A DNA stretch of 64,000 nt from Apostichopus japonicus (Eukaryota; Echinodermata; Holothuroidea; Aspidochirotida; Stichopodidae), in assembly GCF_037975245.1 (NCBI RefSeq), contig NC_092563.1:13440001-13504000 (forward strand). The letters run 5' to 3'. The notes beneath the pieces are model-generated. The model ran no database searches and was not told the origin of the DNA. It was given only the letters and a program-made list of their open reading frames with translations. Positions within the stretch are counted from its first letter, which is position 1, and the number at the start of each line of letters is the position of its first letter. Shown piece by piece: positions 11,631 through 26,600 of the stretch. The translations under genes and the position numbers were made by a program.

Positions 11631-14600
11631 GTAAGTTAAATAATGACGAAAATGTTATTAATTTTTTTAGCACAAACAAGAGGCATTTTTTGTTAAAGTT
11701 AAGTGTTTTTCGGGTTTAAAATGTTGGTACGGTACAGAATATTCTCTTCTGTGTATGATCTCATTTGATGTGGAAGCCTAGAATGCAGTTTTAAACATGT
11801 TTAAAATGCTACTTCCCAGGCAAAGAAAGCCACACAAGCCATAGTAGACTAGCATTGTTGCTATCATTTTATTCAAAACAGTTTTCATCATACTGTAGCC
11901 TGCAAGCTATTCTCCAAAGCCTGCAACCTAACCACTGAGTAGGTTGTTGAAAATACAGATGTAAATTTCTTGATTTGAATTGTTGTCAAGTACTGTGGTC
12001 TATACAAGAATATTTCAAGGTGAAGGAATGGGAAGCCTATAGTACTAATTACTAAACAAGTACTAACTACTAACTGTACTAATGTACTAATGTTCTGTAC
12101 TAATGTTCTGTACTAATGTACTAATGTTCAAATAACATAATTCTACTGTATATTATGACTTATTAGTTCGCCCATTAAGTCTTATGAATACCATCATTAG
12201 GGCTAAAGATGAGACAATAAAATATGTTTCATTCAGCTTTCATTAGCAGATCTAAATGGTATATAAACAGGAGGAATTTCCATTTTATGACTATTAATAA
12301 CTTTACATCATTCATAAATTATACACTGTCTTCCTTTGCTCTATAGGTTCCGTTGGCTAAGATAACAGAATCCAATGGTAAGTCTGAAAAATTATTAATT
12401 TTCCTATTCAATGTTTATGTTGCTTAACATCAATTGACATTTCCAACAGTGCATCTGTTTCTGAAGTTGTAGCTGATTATAAGCATGAAAAGATGAGGAA
12501 TACTAAAGCTAAAAGAGTTTTAGCTCCAGTTTCCAGACACTACATTTTATTAAGGGTAAGATCTGATACAGAAAACAACATCAACGGTATCTTTTACTGT
12601 ATGTTACAGCATTGACCTCTTTTGTAAGGAAAATTTATCCAAATAATCCACTTTTTGTTTTTTTTGGTGCTCGCCCAAGTAGAAACTTAAATATGTGCAT
12701 ACAGCTCTAGTAACATTCATATATACTGCATACAGTATATCACAGCATTACACACTGTAATGTCTCAGCTGATCTTTGACTTTTTCACTTATTTTGCAAA
12801 CTGCTTGTCCTGGATAGACAGAATATGTACCTGTCTGATACCATTATTTCCCCCCTCTCTGAGGCTATCCCCACTTCCCCTACCCCTCCTCCCCTAGAGG
12901 GAGAAAGGAAGTAGTATTCATGTCACAGAATCTTCTCCTGTAGTTTTAAACGTAACAGACTTGTGTTACATGTCATGATTTTGCCATGTGAGTTTGGTTA
13001 ATACTTTAAATGTCGACAAAAGCCTCTCTACAATACGTTTGTCAGCAAGGCTCAAGCCAGTGACCCACCTATTGGACAGTCGAGCACTTGACCAACAACG
13101 TAATAGAAGAGAGTGAAAAGAAGTATATACAATAACAGAAAGGGTAAAAAGAAACAGGAATGAAAGAGACACATTACTGCATTTTAGACAGTTTTCAAAA
13201 CTAGTATCTGCTGAAGAACCTTGCTAGAAATGTGCAACAAGAATGCAATATGATTTGATAAAAGTGGCAATGAACCAGTGTAGACTGGACAAGGTTACTA
13301 AACAACAACTGAAGACAGTTCAATATCCTTAAAAGGGTGAAAAAGATGCCACCATTTTGCATACAAGTACTCTCAGTCAAAACAAGTGTTGTGAAGAGGC
13401 TGTCAACTCCTTCCATCAGCTGAGAATTGGACTCCCTACTTTCTATATTTGCTAAAAGAATTGGTTATAAACAAAAGACAAATGTAATAGAGTAATGGCT
13501 ATTAAAAAACCATCTTTGAGAGGAGAATCTTGGCGTGTCATATTGTTTGATTAGTCATGATTCTGCCCTGAACGATGATTCTAAAGCTGAAGAATAAAAC
13601 ATTTTTTGTTGTTTTTGTCTTTGTCAGGAGAAGAGAAAAGGAAAGAGAAACTGGAGCAGGTGGCAACCTATCAACTTGCCTGTAGGGTTGTAGCTATCCA
13701 GGCAGCTCCGTTGGCTTCCCTAGGGAGAGATGCTCTGCTAATGGCTTTTGCAGATGCTAAGGTACATTTGAAAGCTAATGGTTTAATGTTAAGTATTAAC
13801 TGTAAAAAGCTCAAGCTCAACTGTCAAACATGTCCAGTAAATACCCAATCTGGTCTCAGTATTGTTGGTCAGCCTGAGGAGGAAACTAATTTCTGTTTGG
13901 ACAAGAAATATTATCCTTGGGAGATCATAAATGGACAACCAATTTACTGTAGAGATAGCAGCAGGACAGTCAGTGAGACCTTTGGTTACAAATTATCTTT
14001 ATCAGCAAAAACAACATTACATTTCAAGAAACCTTCAACAGAAAAAGTACAGGTTGTTCTTGGAACTACCAAGAACATTGTAAACTTAAGGTGGGAGACA
14101 CTAAAATAATTGCTATGGCTTTCATGCATTGTGAGCCTTTAACTTTAGTGTTCATATCTTCCTTTATCTGTTTTTGTCTTTTAGATGTCAGTGATCGAGT
14201 ATGATGCCAGTACTCACGAACTTAAGACTTTATCCATGCATCACTTTGAGGAGGAGGAGCTCAAGGTACGTTACAGTAAACATCAATCCTCGTCTGTCAT
14301 CATTTATTAAAACATTTTCTTGGTCATGATTCCCATGAAGACATTTACTCTAGCAGTTGCAATTCAGTAAAAAAAAAAAAAGGACATTACTAGAAGAATT
14401 GTAAAATCTATCTGAGCTGATTATGACCCTGTTGAACAAGACTCTGTTACAGAGGGTCTATCTTGGTAGAACTTTGGATAATGTCAAAGAGCATACATGC
14501 CATTTCTAATTTCCAATCTTGTCTTGTCAGAATGGTTACCTTACCAACCCTCACCTGCCCATGATTCAGGTGGACCCAGATTTCCGTTGTGCAGTAATGT

Positions 14601-17600
14601 TAATTTATGGCACCAGCCTGGTGGTGCTTCCATTCAAGAGGGAAACCATGGGGGATGACAGTGATGCACCAGTGTAAGTCACCACGCTTTACTCACAGTT
14701 CTTTGGTTGCGACAAATCGATTTGCTTTCTGATACCAAGGTTTCGTTTTGTTTGTTCCTTTAAATTCAAGGATAACTTGAGGATATTCTAACAGACAGAA
14801 AGAAATTTGTAATGAAAAGGGATTTTGGTGTACTGATGAAGATTTTTGCTTTGGAATATAAATAAAACCTATGATTTTGACTTTTACAACTTCAGTCATT
14901 ACAGTAGCAGACCTAGTTATCTCATCAAGTTGAAGGAGACGGATGAGTTGCTAGCCAACATAATAGATTTCCAGTTCCTGCACGGTTACTACGAGCCAAC
15001 CTTGGTGATTCTTCATGAACCAGTCAGAACATGGCCTGGGTGAGTGTGCATCTATTAACACAATTTAGTTTAGAATATGTCACATATATTAGCAGTGACT
15101 TAAAACTGAACGTTACCCAATAAAGCATATTAAGAGAAGTGTTTACCGTTGCTGCGGCCGAGTGGATAAAGGCGGTGGCAGTTGAAGCAATGAGGCTTAG
15201 CAATCGAGAGGTTCCGGGTTCGATACCCAGCTGAGTCATGGAAAGGTGGGTTTTTCAACCAAGAGCAATCTACGGTTTTCCCATCTGAAATGACTTTCTA
15301 AAATTGAAAAGATTCCAAATTTGAGTTCAAAAATGTTGAATTGGAAGCCACCCGACAGGTAAGTTGTAATCCATTAGCCCTTGCGGGTTTCTCCCACATT
15401 TGTGGTCGCTTAAGCGTCGTAAAAATAACTGCTGATTATCATTATAATGGCCTCCAGTTGAACTTGCCTCTGCACTTAGGTAAAGGCCACCTTGTATTAT
15501 CGCACAATTCCAGAGAGCTGATAATGTTTCGTAAACTACTTGTTGGCGTTTACTTTCCTCCATCCCTACCGTATGTTCCCCATTCCTTTTTCCATGATTC
15601 ACATTTCAGACAATAAACACCATAATTTACAATTGTCAGTCCATCAAGACTTGAACCGTTTATAGATTATATCACTCCTTTCTCATGTGATTTTTTAGTC
15701 GAGTGGCAGTCAGACACGACACGTGCAGAATTGTGGCGCTCTCCTTAAATATATCACAGAAGGTTCATCCCGTAATCTGGTCCCAGAGCAGTCTGCCATA
15801 TGATTCATTGCAAGTACTGGCTGTTCCAAAACCGATTGGTGAGTTACAAGAAATGAAGGAAAAATTCCAAAACCAGTTGGTGTGTTGACAAAAAGAGACA
15901 TTTAATTGCAACACCACCTGCTTATTTGCAAGAAATTGTTACATTCGATTCCAACACCGATTGATGATGAAGAAGATAAGTTTGAGTTAATTCCCCAACC
16001 GGTTGGTAAGTCGCAAGAAACAGTATTAGTTGATTCCTAAACTAATTGCTGTTGCCCAAGACTGATTGTAGGTCAATGCACCAGAGTATAAGGACCTGCA
16101 TTGCTTGAATGTCAGTCGAATCTGATTTATCAAATGGATGTGATTAAATTAACATGGGCAAAGCTGGTACCTTCCGCATAGTCAATAATCAAATAAAGGT
16201 ATCAGGATTAATAATTTTTTATGACAGTGCATTATTTTATATTGTTACCGTTCCTTTGTTTAAAGTTTTGTCGTCTGGCAATGAATGAGCCATAATTTAC
16301 TTCATATTGAATTACCTCATGTCAAATTTCAGTTACAGGAGATCACAGATTAATGCCGAGAATTATATATCATACCTGTCACACTGGTATTATTCAAACA
16401 TATCTTTGCCAAATTTTTACAGCTTTTAAAAACTAATCATGCTGTTTATCTAAACTGATGGCATTTTAATATATTTCTTTACATTTTCTCATTGTCCTTT
16501 CTGTTTAGGTGGAATTATCATATTTGCTGTTAATTCTCTTATTTACTTGAATCAGTCCATCCCTCCATATGGAGTGTCCCTAAACTCAATCACTGATTGG
16601 AGTACAACATTCCCTCTCAGTAAGTAGAATTCCTCTTCCACAGAACTAAATATTTCTATCAATCAATTTGGTATGGACCTGAATAAATGGTAAATTGAAA
16701 ATGTGACGTTGATTTATCTCAATCTATATCATCTCACCACAGCTTTGTAATGTTATATATTTTATTCAAAGGGAATGTAATTGTTTCTGCTTAAGGTTTA
16801 GGTGGTGAATGCCGAAAAAGGGTTCTTCGATCTAATATAATTGCATATGATGTAACTGGATTATAAAGCAGTAAAGCTGCAATGATTAACATATAGATTG
16901 TCATTGGACTTAATCACTCTAGGATTTAAAATATTAAAAGGTCATCAGTATTGCTGCCAAATATGCTAGAAAGGAAGATTATGACATTCCTCAGATTCGT
17001 TGACTTTAAATACTCAATTTATAAAGTAACTTTAGTTTATATTGTTGTCTTTTTATGTCTTTGGAAGTATTTTGGAAGTGTTTGAAGTTAAGTAGTACTC
17101 AATGCCGTGATATTGCCATTGTTAACTGTAATTGCAAGGTCTGAATGTTTAAGTTTTCAAAACAACACAAGGTTCTGAGATTCAGTGGTTGTCACTCATG
17201 AAGTTAAATCATTGCTAGTCTTTTTTGCACCTGTGGTTGTGTATGCAATTAGCTCTGCTTCTATATGGTATCACAATATCAATGACTTCATGAGCAAATT
17301 CCATTTTTTTCTTTTCTTGCCATCTAATAATCATTTCTTTGTCATCGTTTAGAGAAACAAGAAAATGTGAACCTGACCTTGGACTGTTGTAAAGCTGCAT
17401 TCATATCCAATGAGAATCTCGTCATCTCCTTAAAGGGTGGAGAAATGTAAGTGAAAATACAAAATATATCAAATGTTTCTAGTCTTTTTGTCATATTTTT
17501 TCTGATTAGAGAATAACCTTGTCTGTCTGTCTGTCTGTTGAAAGACCACCTATGCTCGTCTTTCTTTATAGACTTCTGGAAACTTTAGTTTTGCTTTTCC

Positions 17601-20600
17601 TAGACCTTATTGTGTCCTCACCGTGATTAAGTGATTAATTTCTTTTGATGAAACTGGGCTGTGCTAGTCGGGGTGGAGAAATGCTGTATGTTCAGTAATA
17701 TTAGAATCCGATGAGACTTAAAAACTGGAGAAAGTCTGATCAGTTGTAATCGTAAGCACATGTTTATTGGCCTGACTTGATTTATCAATTTTATGATGGA
17801 TGATGTGAGTTTGGTAGTGTTCAGTGTTCTAAGGTTTTGCAGAAAAAAACAGGGAGCGTAAAAAATATATGTGCAAGACAATGTTGGTATGTTTCAAGGA
17901 GTAAATGAAGATGTGTCTAAATTACGGACAAAAATAAATTGAACTAACAGAGCCGATATTTGTCCTGAACTCCAGCTTTTCCTCAATTAGACCTGTAAGG
18001 TCTATGTTTTGGATCTTTTGATCCTCTGTGACAGCTCATTTTTTTTGTTTTGTTTCAGATACGTTCTAACCCTACTCGTGGACGGAATGCGTTCAATGAG
18101 AGGTTTCGATCTCAGCAAGGCTGCCTCGAGTGTTCTTCCTACATGTGTAAGTCAGTCAATTTCATAGATAAACATGATTAGCAATTTGCCACTGATATGT
18201 AATATTCTACTTTCCCCCTTGATTCACAATGCCTTAATGTATGATAGCGTATAGATAGGTGTAACATAATAATGGAAAGATTACAACATTATAACTAATA
18301 GATTTGTGGTTGTTTACTCTCAAACATACCTCTCAACTACTGTTAATAATAATGAAAAGATTACAACATCATAACTAATAGATGTGTGGTTGGTTTACTC
18401 TCAAACATTCCTGTCAACTACTGTTAATAATAATGGAAATATTACAACATCATAACTAATAGATGTGTGGTTGGTTTACTCTCAAACTTTCTTTTCAACT
18501 ACTGTTAATAATAATGGAAAGATTACAACATGTTTGGTTGGTTTACCCTCAAACATTCCTTTCAACTACTGTTAATAATAATGAAAAGATTACAACATGT
18601 GTGGTTGGTTTACCCTCAAACTTTCTTTCAACTACAGTTAATAATAATGAAAAGATAACTTGGTTTACTCTCAAACATTCCTTTCAACTACTGTTAATAA
18701 TAATGGAAAGAATACAACATCATAACTAATAGATGTGTGGTTGGTTACTCTCAAACATTCCTTTCAACTACCGTTAAATCTCTGATTTCTACTGTGATTC
18801 TTGCTATACAACTTATGCTCCAGTTGCCAGTACGCTAGTCAGGGAATAATTTAGGGATCACATTTTGTGTAGCAGTTTGAAGGCCATTAATTGTTTACCT
18901 TGTAAAAAGCTATATTGTATGTCCCTGTGTACAGAAACTGCTATGAATTTTAACACTTGTTTAGCAAGGTTACTCGGTAGATAACTCCCTGTTAGGCCAA
19001 AGACAGATTACATTTTTTCCCCTTTAGTTTTAAGATCAAGCATTGATCAGTGAATGTCAGCCTTTCAGGCATTGAACAATATTATTCGGATGACCTTTGA
19101 CCTTTTCTAACAATTATTACTATTTCATCACTGAAATTCATTCATAATGTTTAATGTAACCCCACTGACACGTTTGACCATTGACTGACATACTTATTCA
19201 TTCTTTTCAGGTTTGTGCTATTGAGGATAAATTCTATTTCTTGGGATCCAGGCTGGGTAACTCACTACTGTTAAAATACACCAAGAAAGCAGGAGGTAAG
19301 GTATACATACACCCAAAGGAAAGAGAACTTGAGCTGAACACCCTCTTTGTCTTTTTGCTTGATTTTAATTGGCTTTATAACGAGAGATCTTATTCTGCGT
19401 TAGAAAGTTTTTTGACATAATGTAATTTATAGTTAACAGGCACTTAATTCTGCTGACATGTTTGGAAAGCTCTCCTTTTGGAAAAGAAATGTTTTGCTGT
19501 TTAAAGATTGCATTAGTTGGAAGGTTAATATTAATGGCAAAAACTGCCTGAAAAAGTTTGAAAATGCATGTAGGATGTTTTTAAACCATTGTAAAATTAA
19601 TATTTGTTTGCTAATAATTTATCAACTAATATACACATATTTTGTAAGTACTTATCAGTAGTTTTATAATTCTTTTGAAAAATAGTTTGATGAAGGCCAG
19701 TGCACACATGTCCTTCATTTGCATGCAGATTTTGACTAGAAGCATATGTAAAGCTGTGTAAAAATTGTCAGTTTCCATGGCAACAAACCAATTTGGATGG
19801 TATTGAAAAACAAAACTGTTGTGTTATTCCTTGAACAATGCAAGGACTGCCTGTTTACATGTGAAAGGATTGCCTTACATAATGTTTGCATTTGTTATGT
19901 TTATCAGTGATCCACTCTTTATCTGATCAAACTTAGTGGAAAATGGACAAACAAAATAGCCTATAAATATGAAGTGATATATATCTGTAAATGAAATGTG
20001 ATGAACATGATGGATGTGTTTTATTTTATTTTCAGATGATACGAATGGGAGTGCAAAGGTAATTCATGTGGCTGTTGTCCATGTTTGTGATTGGTTTAAA
20101 TTGGTTTAGCAAAATTGGTTTAGCAAGACAAGGAATTTATCTAGGCTTACCAGGCATAGAATTTTGCAATTTAAACAACTTGCTAAGGAATGCAAGTGCT
20201 CAATTAAACCTGACCTGCATCAAGTTGTCAAAGGCATTTTACTGAATTAGAACACACATCAGTTACTCATGTACATGCTTATAGAGAAGTCCAATTATAA
20301 GCTGATCACTAAGCAGTAATACAGTACTTGGCCCATGTTAGGTTTGGAAATCATGCTGATTCTTTGACTGACGATGGTTTACCGGCTTGTGGATAGAATT
20401 TGAAACAACAATATCAAGACAAGGAATTTGTTTATGCTCATCAGGCCTAGAATTTCACAATTTTAAACAGCTTGCTAAGAAATGCAAGTGCTTAAAAGAT
20501 CACCTGACTTGCATCAGGTTCCTGACGATGGTTTTCCTACTTGTGATGTGTTTAAGTCTCAATGTCAACTGGCCAAGAAATAAAAAGGCAAGTGTCTTTT

Positions 20601-23600
20601 TTGTTTTTGTAAATGACAAACCACAAAATCCACTGGCATTATGCCACTAAATATTGTCTGAATTACAATGCCCGTCTAATTTGAATGGTTATTAAATAAA
20701 GGTATCAAGAACCATTTAAAGAATTGATAGCTTCAGATAATTCAAACTGTATTACCTTATTTGAAAAGTTGGCCTAGTGTAATGAATGTACCCCTTACCG
20801 TTAAGGTTGCTTGTTTCTCCTTCATTTTGCCTCCTGTTACCCACTCTTTTGCTTCTCTGAGGTTTGTAAAGATGATTAAAGATTTGTTGCATAAACACCT
20901 GGACACATAATGCCTTCTTCTGAAATCATATCGTCTGATTCTGTTGTTTCACAGGTGGAACCTCCTGCTAAAAAGTTGAAGTCCGATGACAAGATAGGTA
21001 CAAGAGATTTATGTTTATTTTTGTTTTTTTGTCATAGGATAGCCATTTAAAAAACACAAAATACAAATCATATTGCCACAGATTTTAAAATCATTTTCAT
21101 TTGTCAAAAATGGTGTCATTGATATTGCCATATTTGTTAGCACATGTTTTAGATGATTAAAAAGACAGAAACTAACGAAGCCTATTAAATTACAAAGGTT
21201 CCTATTAAGCTGTAAATATTGTACAAGTTAATTTGTCAGTGTTGGTGAATAATTAATTGCTGTTGTTTTAGCATATCTAGTAATTGTTGTTTTGTCTTTC
21301 TCTAATCAGTGCAATAACGATGAATACCATTGTAACGGTGACATTGATGAAGTGGATGACAACATTTCCTTGTCTTCCAAACTTACCTTTATCTCACATT
21401 TATTGCACACATATTGATTGTACATTCAAAGAGGTCTATAACCACTTATATAAAAGGTCTCATGTTGCTGTAAGGTGGTGGAACACACCATTCTTTAGCG
21501 AAACCTTGTAGGAGAATTCTAAACAAAAGGTACCTTTCACTTTGTCCTGTCGTTGTTCTTCATGATAGATTTCCTGGAAGATCCAGAGGAATTGGCTGTG
21601 TACGGTAAAGAGGTTGAGACTAGTGGCAATCAAATCTCTGCATATTCCTTTGAGGTGAGGAGGAGTGTTTAACCCTTATACCATTGATATAAAAGGGGGG
21701 GGTAGGAGGTGGGTGAGTGGGTGTGGCAAAGGGGCTGACGAGTGCCTGAAGGGGAGATGCTTTCTTAATAGTTTTTTTCTCTCTTTATTTCATTTGTTGT
21801 GAAGTGGATCGCATTGTGACATTTTAATTACTGGGAATATTTACTGTTGAAAGAAAATGTTGACGTCTAAAATACAAAAATATTGATGCTGAGGGTATGG
21901 AAGGAGTTGATTGGTAGTATGTTCATGTGATCTTTTTGAAGACACATAAATTGTTGACAATCTATCAAGGAATGATGTTTAAACAATTTCAAACAATTGA
22001 ATGTATTCATCTGTTTCCTCTGTCTCTCTGGACTAGGTGTGTGACAGCTTACTGAACGTTGGTCCCTGTGGTAACATGGTGATGGGTGAGCCTCCCTTAC
22101 TCTCAGAAGAGGTAGGTTGATATTTCTAGTAAAGCTGTATCTTGTGTACAAAAGTAAAGGGAAATGTTAACAGGATATGTTTGTTGCTAAGTTTAAAGTG
22201 CCACGTTTTTTGTATATAGAAACTGTGTGGTTCGATAGTCAATACTTTTCTCAAGTATTTTGCAACGCTATTTTCAGTTCCACAGCAATCTGGACCCTGA
22301 TCTGGAAATTGTCACGACATCAGGGTATGGGAAGAATGGAGCGTTGTCGGTGATCCAGGTACTATGAAATGATGAAAATAATTAGACTTAAAAAATTAAA
22401 AGATGTTAGAAAGCACTACTATCAGTCCAGGTTTTATTTCTATGTCACATTTAGCTTTTGAGAAACGAGACTTTCAACAGCTGAGGCCCTTCAATAAAAG
22501 TGACTGGACTACTAAGTCTAACACCCAGACCATTAGTTCCTCAGATTCAACACAAGAACCAATGGAGAACCATAGAAGTTTTATTACATCAAATAACATA
22601 GTTACAGTGCATTACATATCTGTCAATGGGTTTGGAATATCATCCAAGGGTGCTCTGTTGTTCATATGTATTTAAAAAGAATATGGTTTGGTTGAATTAT
22701 TAGACTTTATTCAAGAATGGAGCCAATATCACCAGCATTTCCAGAGATATATCATATTTTAAAGGTACATATCTTGAATCCTTCACAGCTATAGACACTG
22801 GGTTTCAGATATCTGTATTTTTTTCTCGTACTATGATATTGCTAAAAGTAATCATTTCAGTTAATATTGTTTGTAAAAAACCAAATATGAATTCTTTGCA
22901 AGTATAGTTTTAATATTTCCTCAGTTTCATGCAGTTGTCTTATATGGTAGAAAAGCATTATTTGTTGTATTTTGACATCATTGTTTACATCTTTGCAGCA
23001 AACCATCCGGCCTCAAGTGGTAACAACATTTCAGTTGCCGGGATGTCTTGATATGTGGACAGTCTACGGTCCCTCGGTAAGTATCGCTCAAAGCAAGACT
23101 ATAAGCCGTCTTCTTAGTAAAGGGATTATTTGGAATAAAAATATTAAGACGGGAATGAGGATTTTAATAGGCATTAAGGAAACCTGCTCAGAAACACTCC
23201 TGATGCTGAAAAGAACAAGTTCCGTGGTCCAATAACAGAATTTCACTGAAAACTTGTGGGGTATTACAGTATATTCCAAAACTTGTGCTGGATAAACCCT
23301 ACATATCTTAGAAAAGAAAGAAGAAGAGACAGTTTACTGAGTAACTTCTCTAAGCCATACAAAGGTAGACAGAAAACAGAAAACCGTGGAGGAAAATGGA
23401 TATACGACCAAATCTTGTTTTACTTTCCATTATTGTAAACATAGGACAAAAATACTCCAGTTTCATTGAAAATAGGGGAATCAAATCCCTGTCAGCTTCT
23501 TGTATATGTCTATTGATACAACAAAAGAGTTAGTGTGACTGTTTTTCAGTATTTTTGCTAGAGTAACATGGAAGTTTTGCTCTCCTTCACTTAAACCCCA

Positions 23601-26600
23601 GAAAAAGGAAGGTTCTACAAAAGTCGATGGAGAGTTGACGAATCCACATGCATTCCTTATACTGAGTAAGGAAGATACCAGTATGGTAAGTATGAATGAA
23701 CTTCTCTGTATATTAGTATGTGAGTCAGGATAGTATACTGTACCTCTCCTGAAACTGTTTGAAACCTGTAACTTGGTCAGTATGAAGAAGAATCAACTGG
23801 GTTGTATGACTAGCTTGGTCGATATGCCTTATACTGAGTAAGGAAGATACCAGTATGGTAAGTATGAATGAACTTCTCTGTATATATATAGTATGTGAGT
23901 CAGGATAGTACACCACTCCTGAGGCTGTGTGAAATCTGTAACTTGGTGAGTATGAAGAAGAATCAACTGGTTTGTATGACTAGCTTGGTCGATATGTAAT
24001 ATTGTTGTTGTGTTTGATTATTCTTGAAAGTTTACTGATAACTGTTAGTGAAAATGTGTTTTCACCCCCTCTAAGGGGGGGGGAGGGGGGAAAATGAGAG
24101 AATAGACATATTGTACACGAGATGTTTCTAAAGCATAGATCTACAAGTTTGTCAAGTTTCATGTGTTATCGAGACATCATAACTGTCTCATTCTCCAAGG
24201 TCACATGTTTATTTACCTGTTTGTGAAGTTTTTGATTAAGTGTTTTTGACAATCAATGGGTCAGTCAATCAATCAATTTGAAAATCAAAGGGACCCCTTC
24301 TGAAGTAGGTAAGAGCTAGGATCAAAATATCTGGCCTGCATACTTTTTACATTCACGACAAGTGAAGAGAACAAACTTTAAACCAGTACACTTGCTTGGT
24401 CTGTTGTACATTGAAGGATCGCACAATTTAGCACTTAAAAGAAATCATAAAAAAAAAACTGGCAAATTTGAAGAAATGTGGGCATTTCAGTCTGATATGA
24501 AAAAAAGAAGGAAAATGTAAAATGTGATTCATTTTATGTTTGATCTCCAGATTTTAAGGACAGGTCAAGAAATCGCAGAGGTTGACGAGAGTGGGTTTAG
24601 CACTCAGGCATCGACAGTCTTCGCCGGTAACCTTGGCAACAATGACCACATTGTACAAGTATCACCGATGGGTGTAAGGTTACTGAAAGGAGGTTGGTGA
24701 AACTCTCCTCTTTATTGTTTTCTAAACAATCATAGGAGAAAGTGTATATACATCATTGTTATTTTTTGATATAATATTTTTTTGAAATTATGGTGTGAAG
24801 GGTGTACGAATAATCTGAAATGAAGAAAAATTTTAAACCTGGACAAACTTTTGTGCCTTCCCATTTGTATTGCCCTATTATTGACAGATTGAACCACTTA
24901 GTAAGAAATTGCCTTGTCTAAGAAAAAAAAAATTATTCACCATTTTTAAGAGCTATAGTAATTTGTAGAAGTAAATGTAGTCTTATTTACAGTGAAACTT
25001 GAAATGATCTGGACATGTTAGTACAGAGGGTGTCTGGATGTGATGACAAAAAAATCTAGATAAATTTAACTTTGTATACTGTAGTTTTATGTTAATTGAA
25101 TGTACACACTATGTTGTATTTCATGATCTGGAACCTTGTAAAGTACCACAGCATTTATTATTCTGTGTGAACAAGTTTGTCACGTTACTGTCCAGGTCTG
25201 TCAAATCAAAGTGATAAATACTTTAAGTAATATGACGATGCACATCCAACAGACTTGTAGTGAGTGAGTCTGTACTCCTGTTTGCATTGTACTCACACTG
25301 GTACTGAAACTTGTATTAAGGATATTTTGGAAGTCAAGTGCAGATACTAGTGCAAGGACGCATAATCCTTCTTGCGCTTAGAGACTTGAAATCGTTCTTG
25401 TACCCAACACTGGTACTCACATCAAGCGGAATTTGACTTGTACTCAATCTCATGTTGTTGTACTCATACCAAAACACTAATGTGCCTACAGCAATGAGTA
25501 GTTGGTCATCTAATCTGGGTTTTATCCAGAATCCAGATAATCTTGGTATGGATAATCATGTTTTTACTGAGTATCCATGGTAACCATACCTTTTCCGTCC
25601 CGTTTCAGTGAAGCAGCTTCAGCACATTCCATTGGACATCGGCTCTCCCATAGTATCCTGCAGTGCCGCCGACCCGTATCTTGTGATCATGAGCCAACAG
25701 GGTGATCTGATTCTCCTTACTTTGACCTCTGAAAAACAGGGCAAAGGTCACAGGTTAAGCATACAAAAGCCACAAGTCAACCAGGTGAGGATAGGATATA
25801 AGCATAGCACATCAGATCAAAATTGAGATATATTAAGCAAACTGGTAAAGGCTTTGAAGTATTTCAGTTACTTCAATGTTACATCAATGTAACTTCAATG
25901 TTACTTCATTGTTACATCTTCATGTACTTGTTTCATCATCATGTGCAATGTTACATCTTCATGAACAAATACTTCAATGTTACATCAATTTTTGTTTTGG
26001 ACTTGCTAGTGAATTTTCAGTGGATTAGCATTAGGACCATTAGGAATGATTTATTTAGCTATTTAAAATTCTTTTAGATTATCAAGAAAACAACAGTTTT
26101 TGTAGTGATCTTGTTGTGAACAGCAATCTTGTAAGCCATGCTGAAAAATCTGCAAACTACCAGCCAAAATCTGTAAGTTGTTTAAATAAAGCCCAGTGTT
26201 TGACTTAAACTTCAGATTCCGCCATTACTTTGTTTCCTGTAACTCTCTCTGCTACATTGCTCTGTAACTCTACAAACATTTTGAGTAATCCATTTATTTG
26301 AATCGAATACCCTGCACTCTAACTGCAAGATTCTACATTGTGATTTAATGTTAAATGTGCTATGCATTCATATTGCAATCTTTGAAGCCTATATTTGTTA
26401 TGATTTCTAGCTACGGTTTATTATTGTTAATATTCAAAAATATGTCATCACCCAGATTTGTGACAAAGTTAATGCAAATTGCATTGATATGTTGCGGACA
26501 GTTCTGCATCTAGTATGGGTATCTGGGTTTACAGAGAAAAAGAAAACAAAGTAAGAAATTGTTACAAAACAAGATGGTACTGAAATGTAAACCTGTGCCC

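Noticed and set aside
15148-15240. Functional Leu/Ser tRNA gene
   Set aside because: A and B boxes are present but the acceptor and anticodon stems do not pair properly, and a second copy with the same long non-tRNA body shows it is a SINE.
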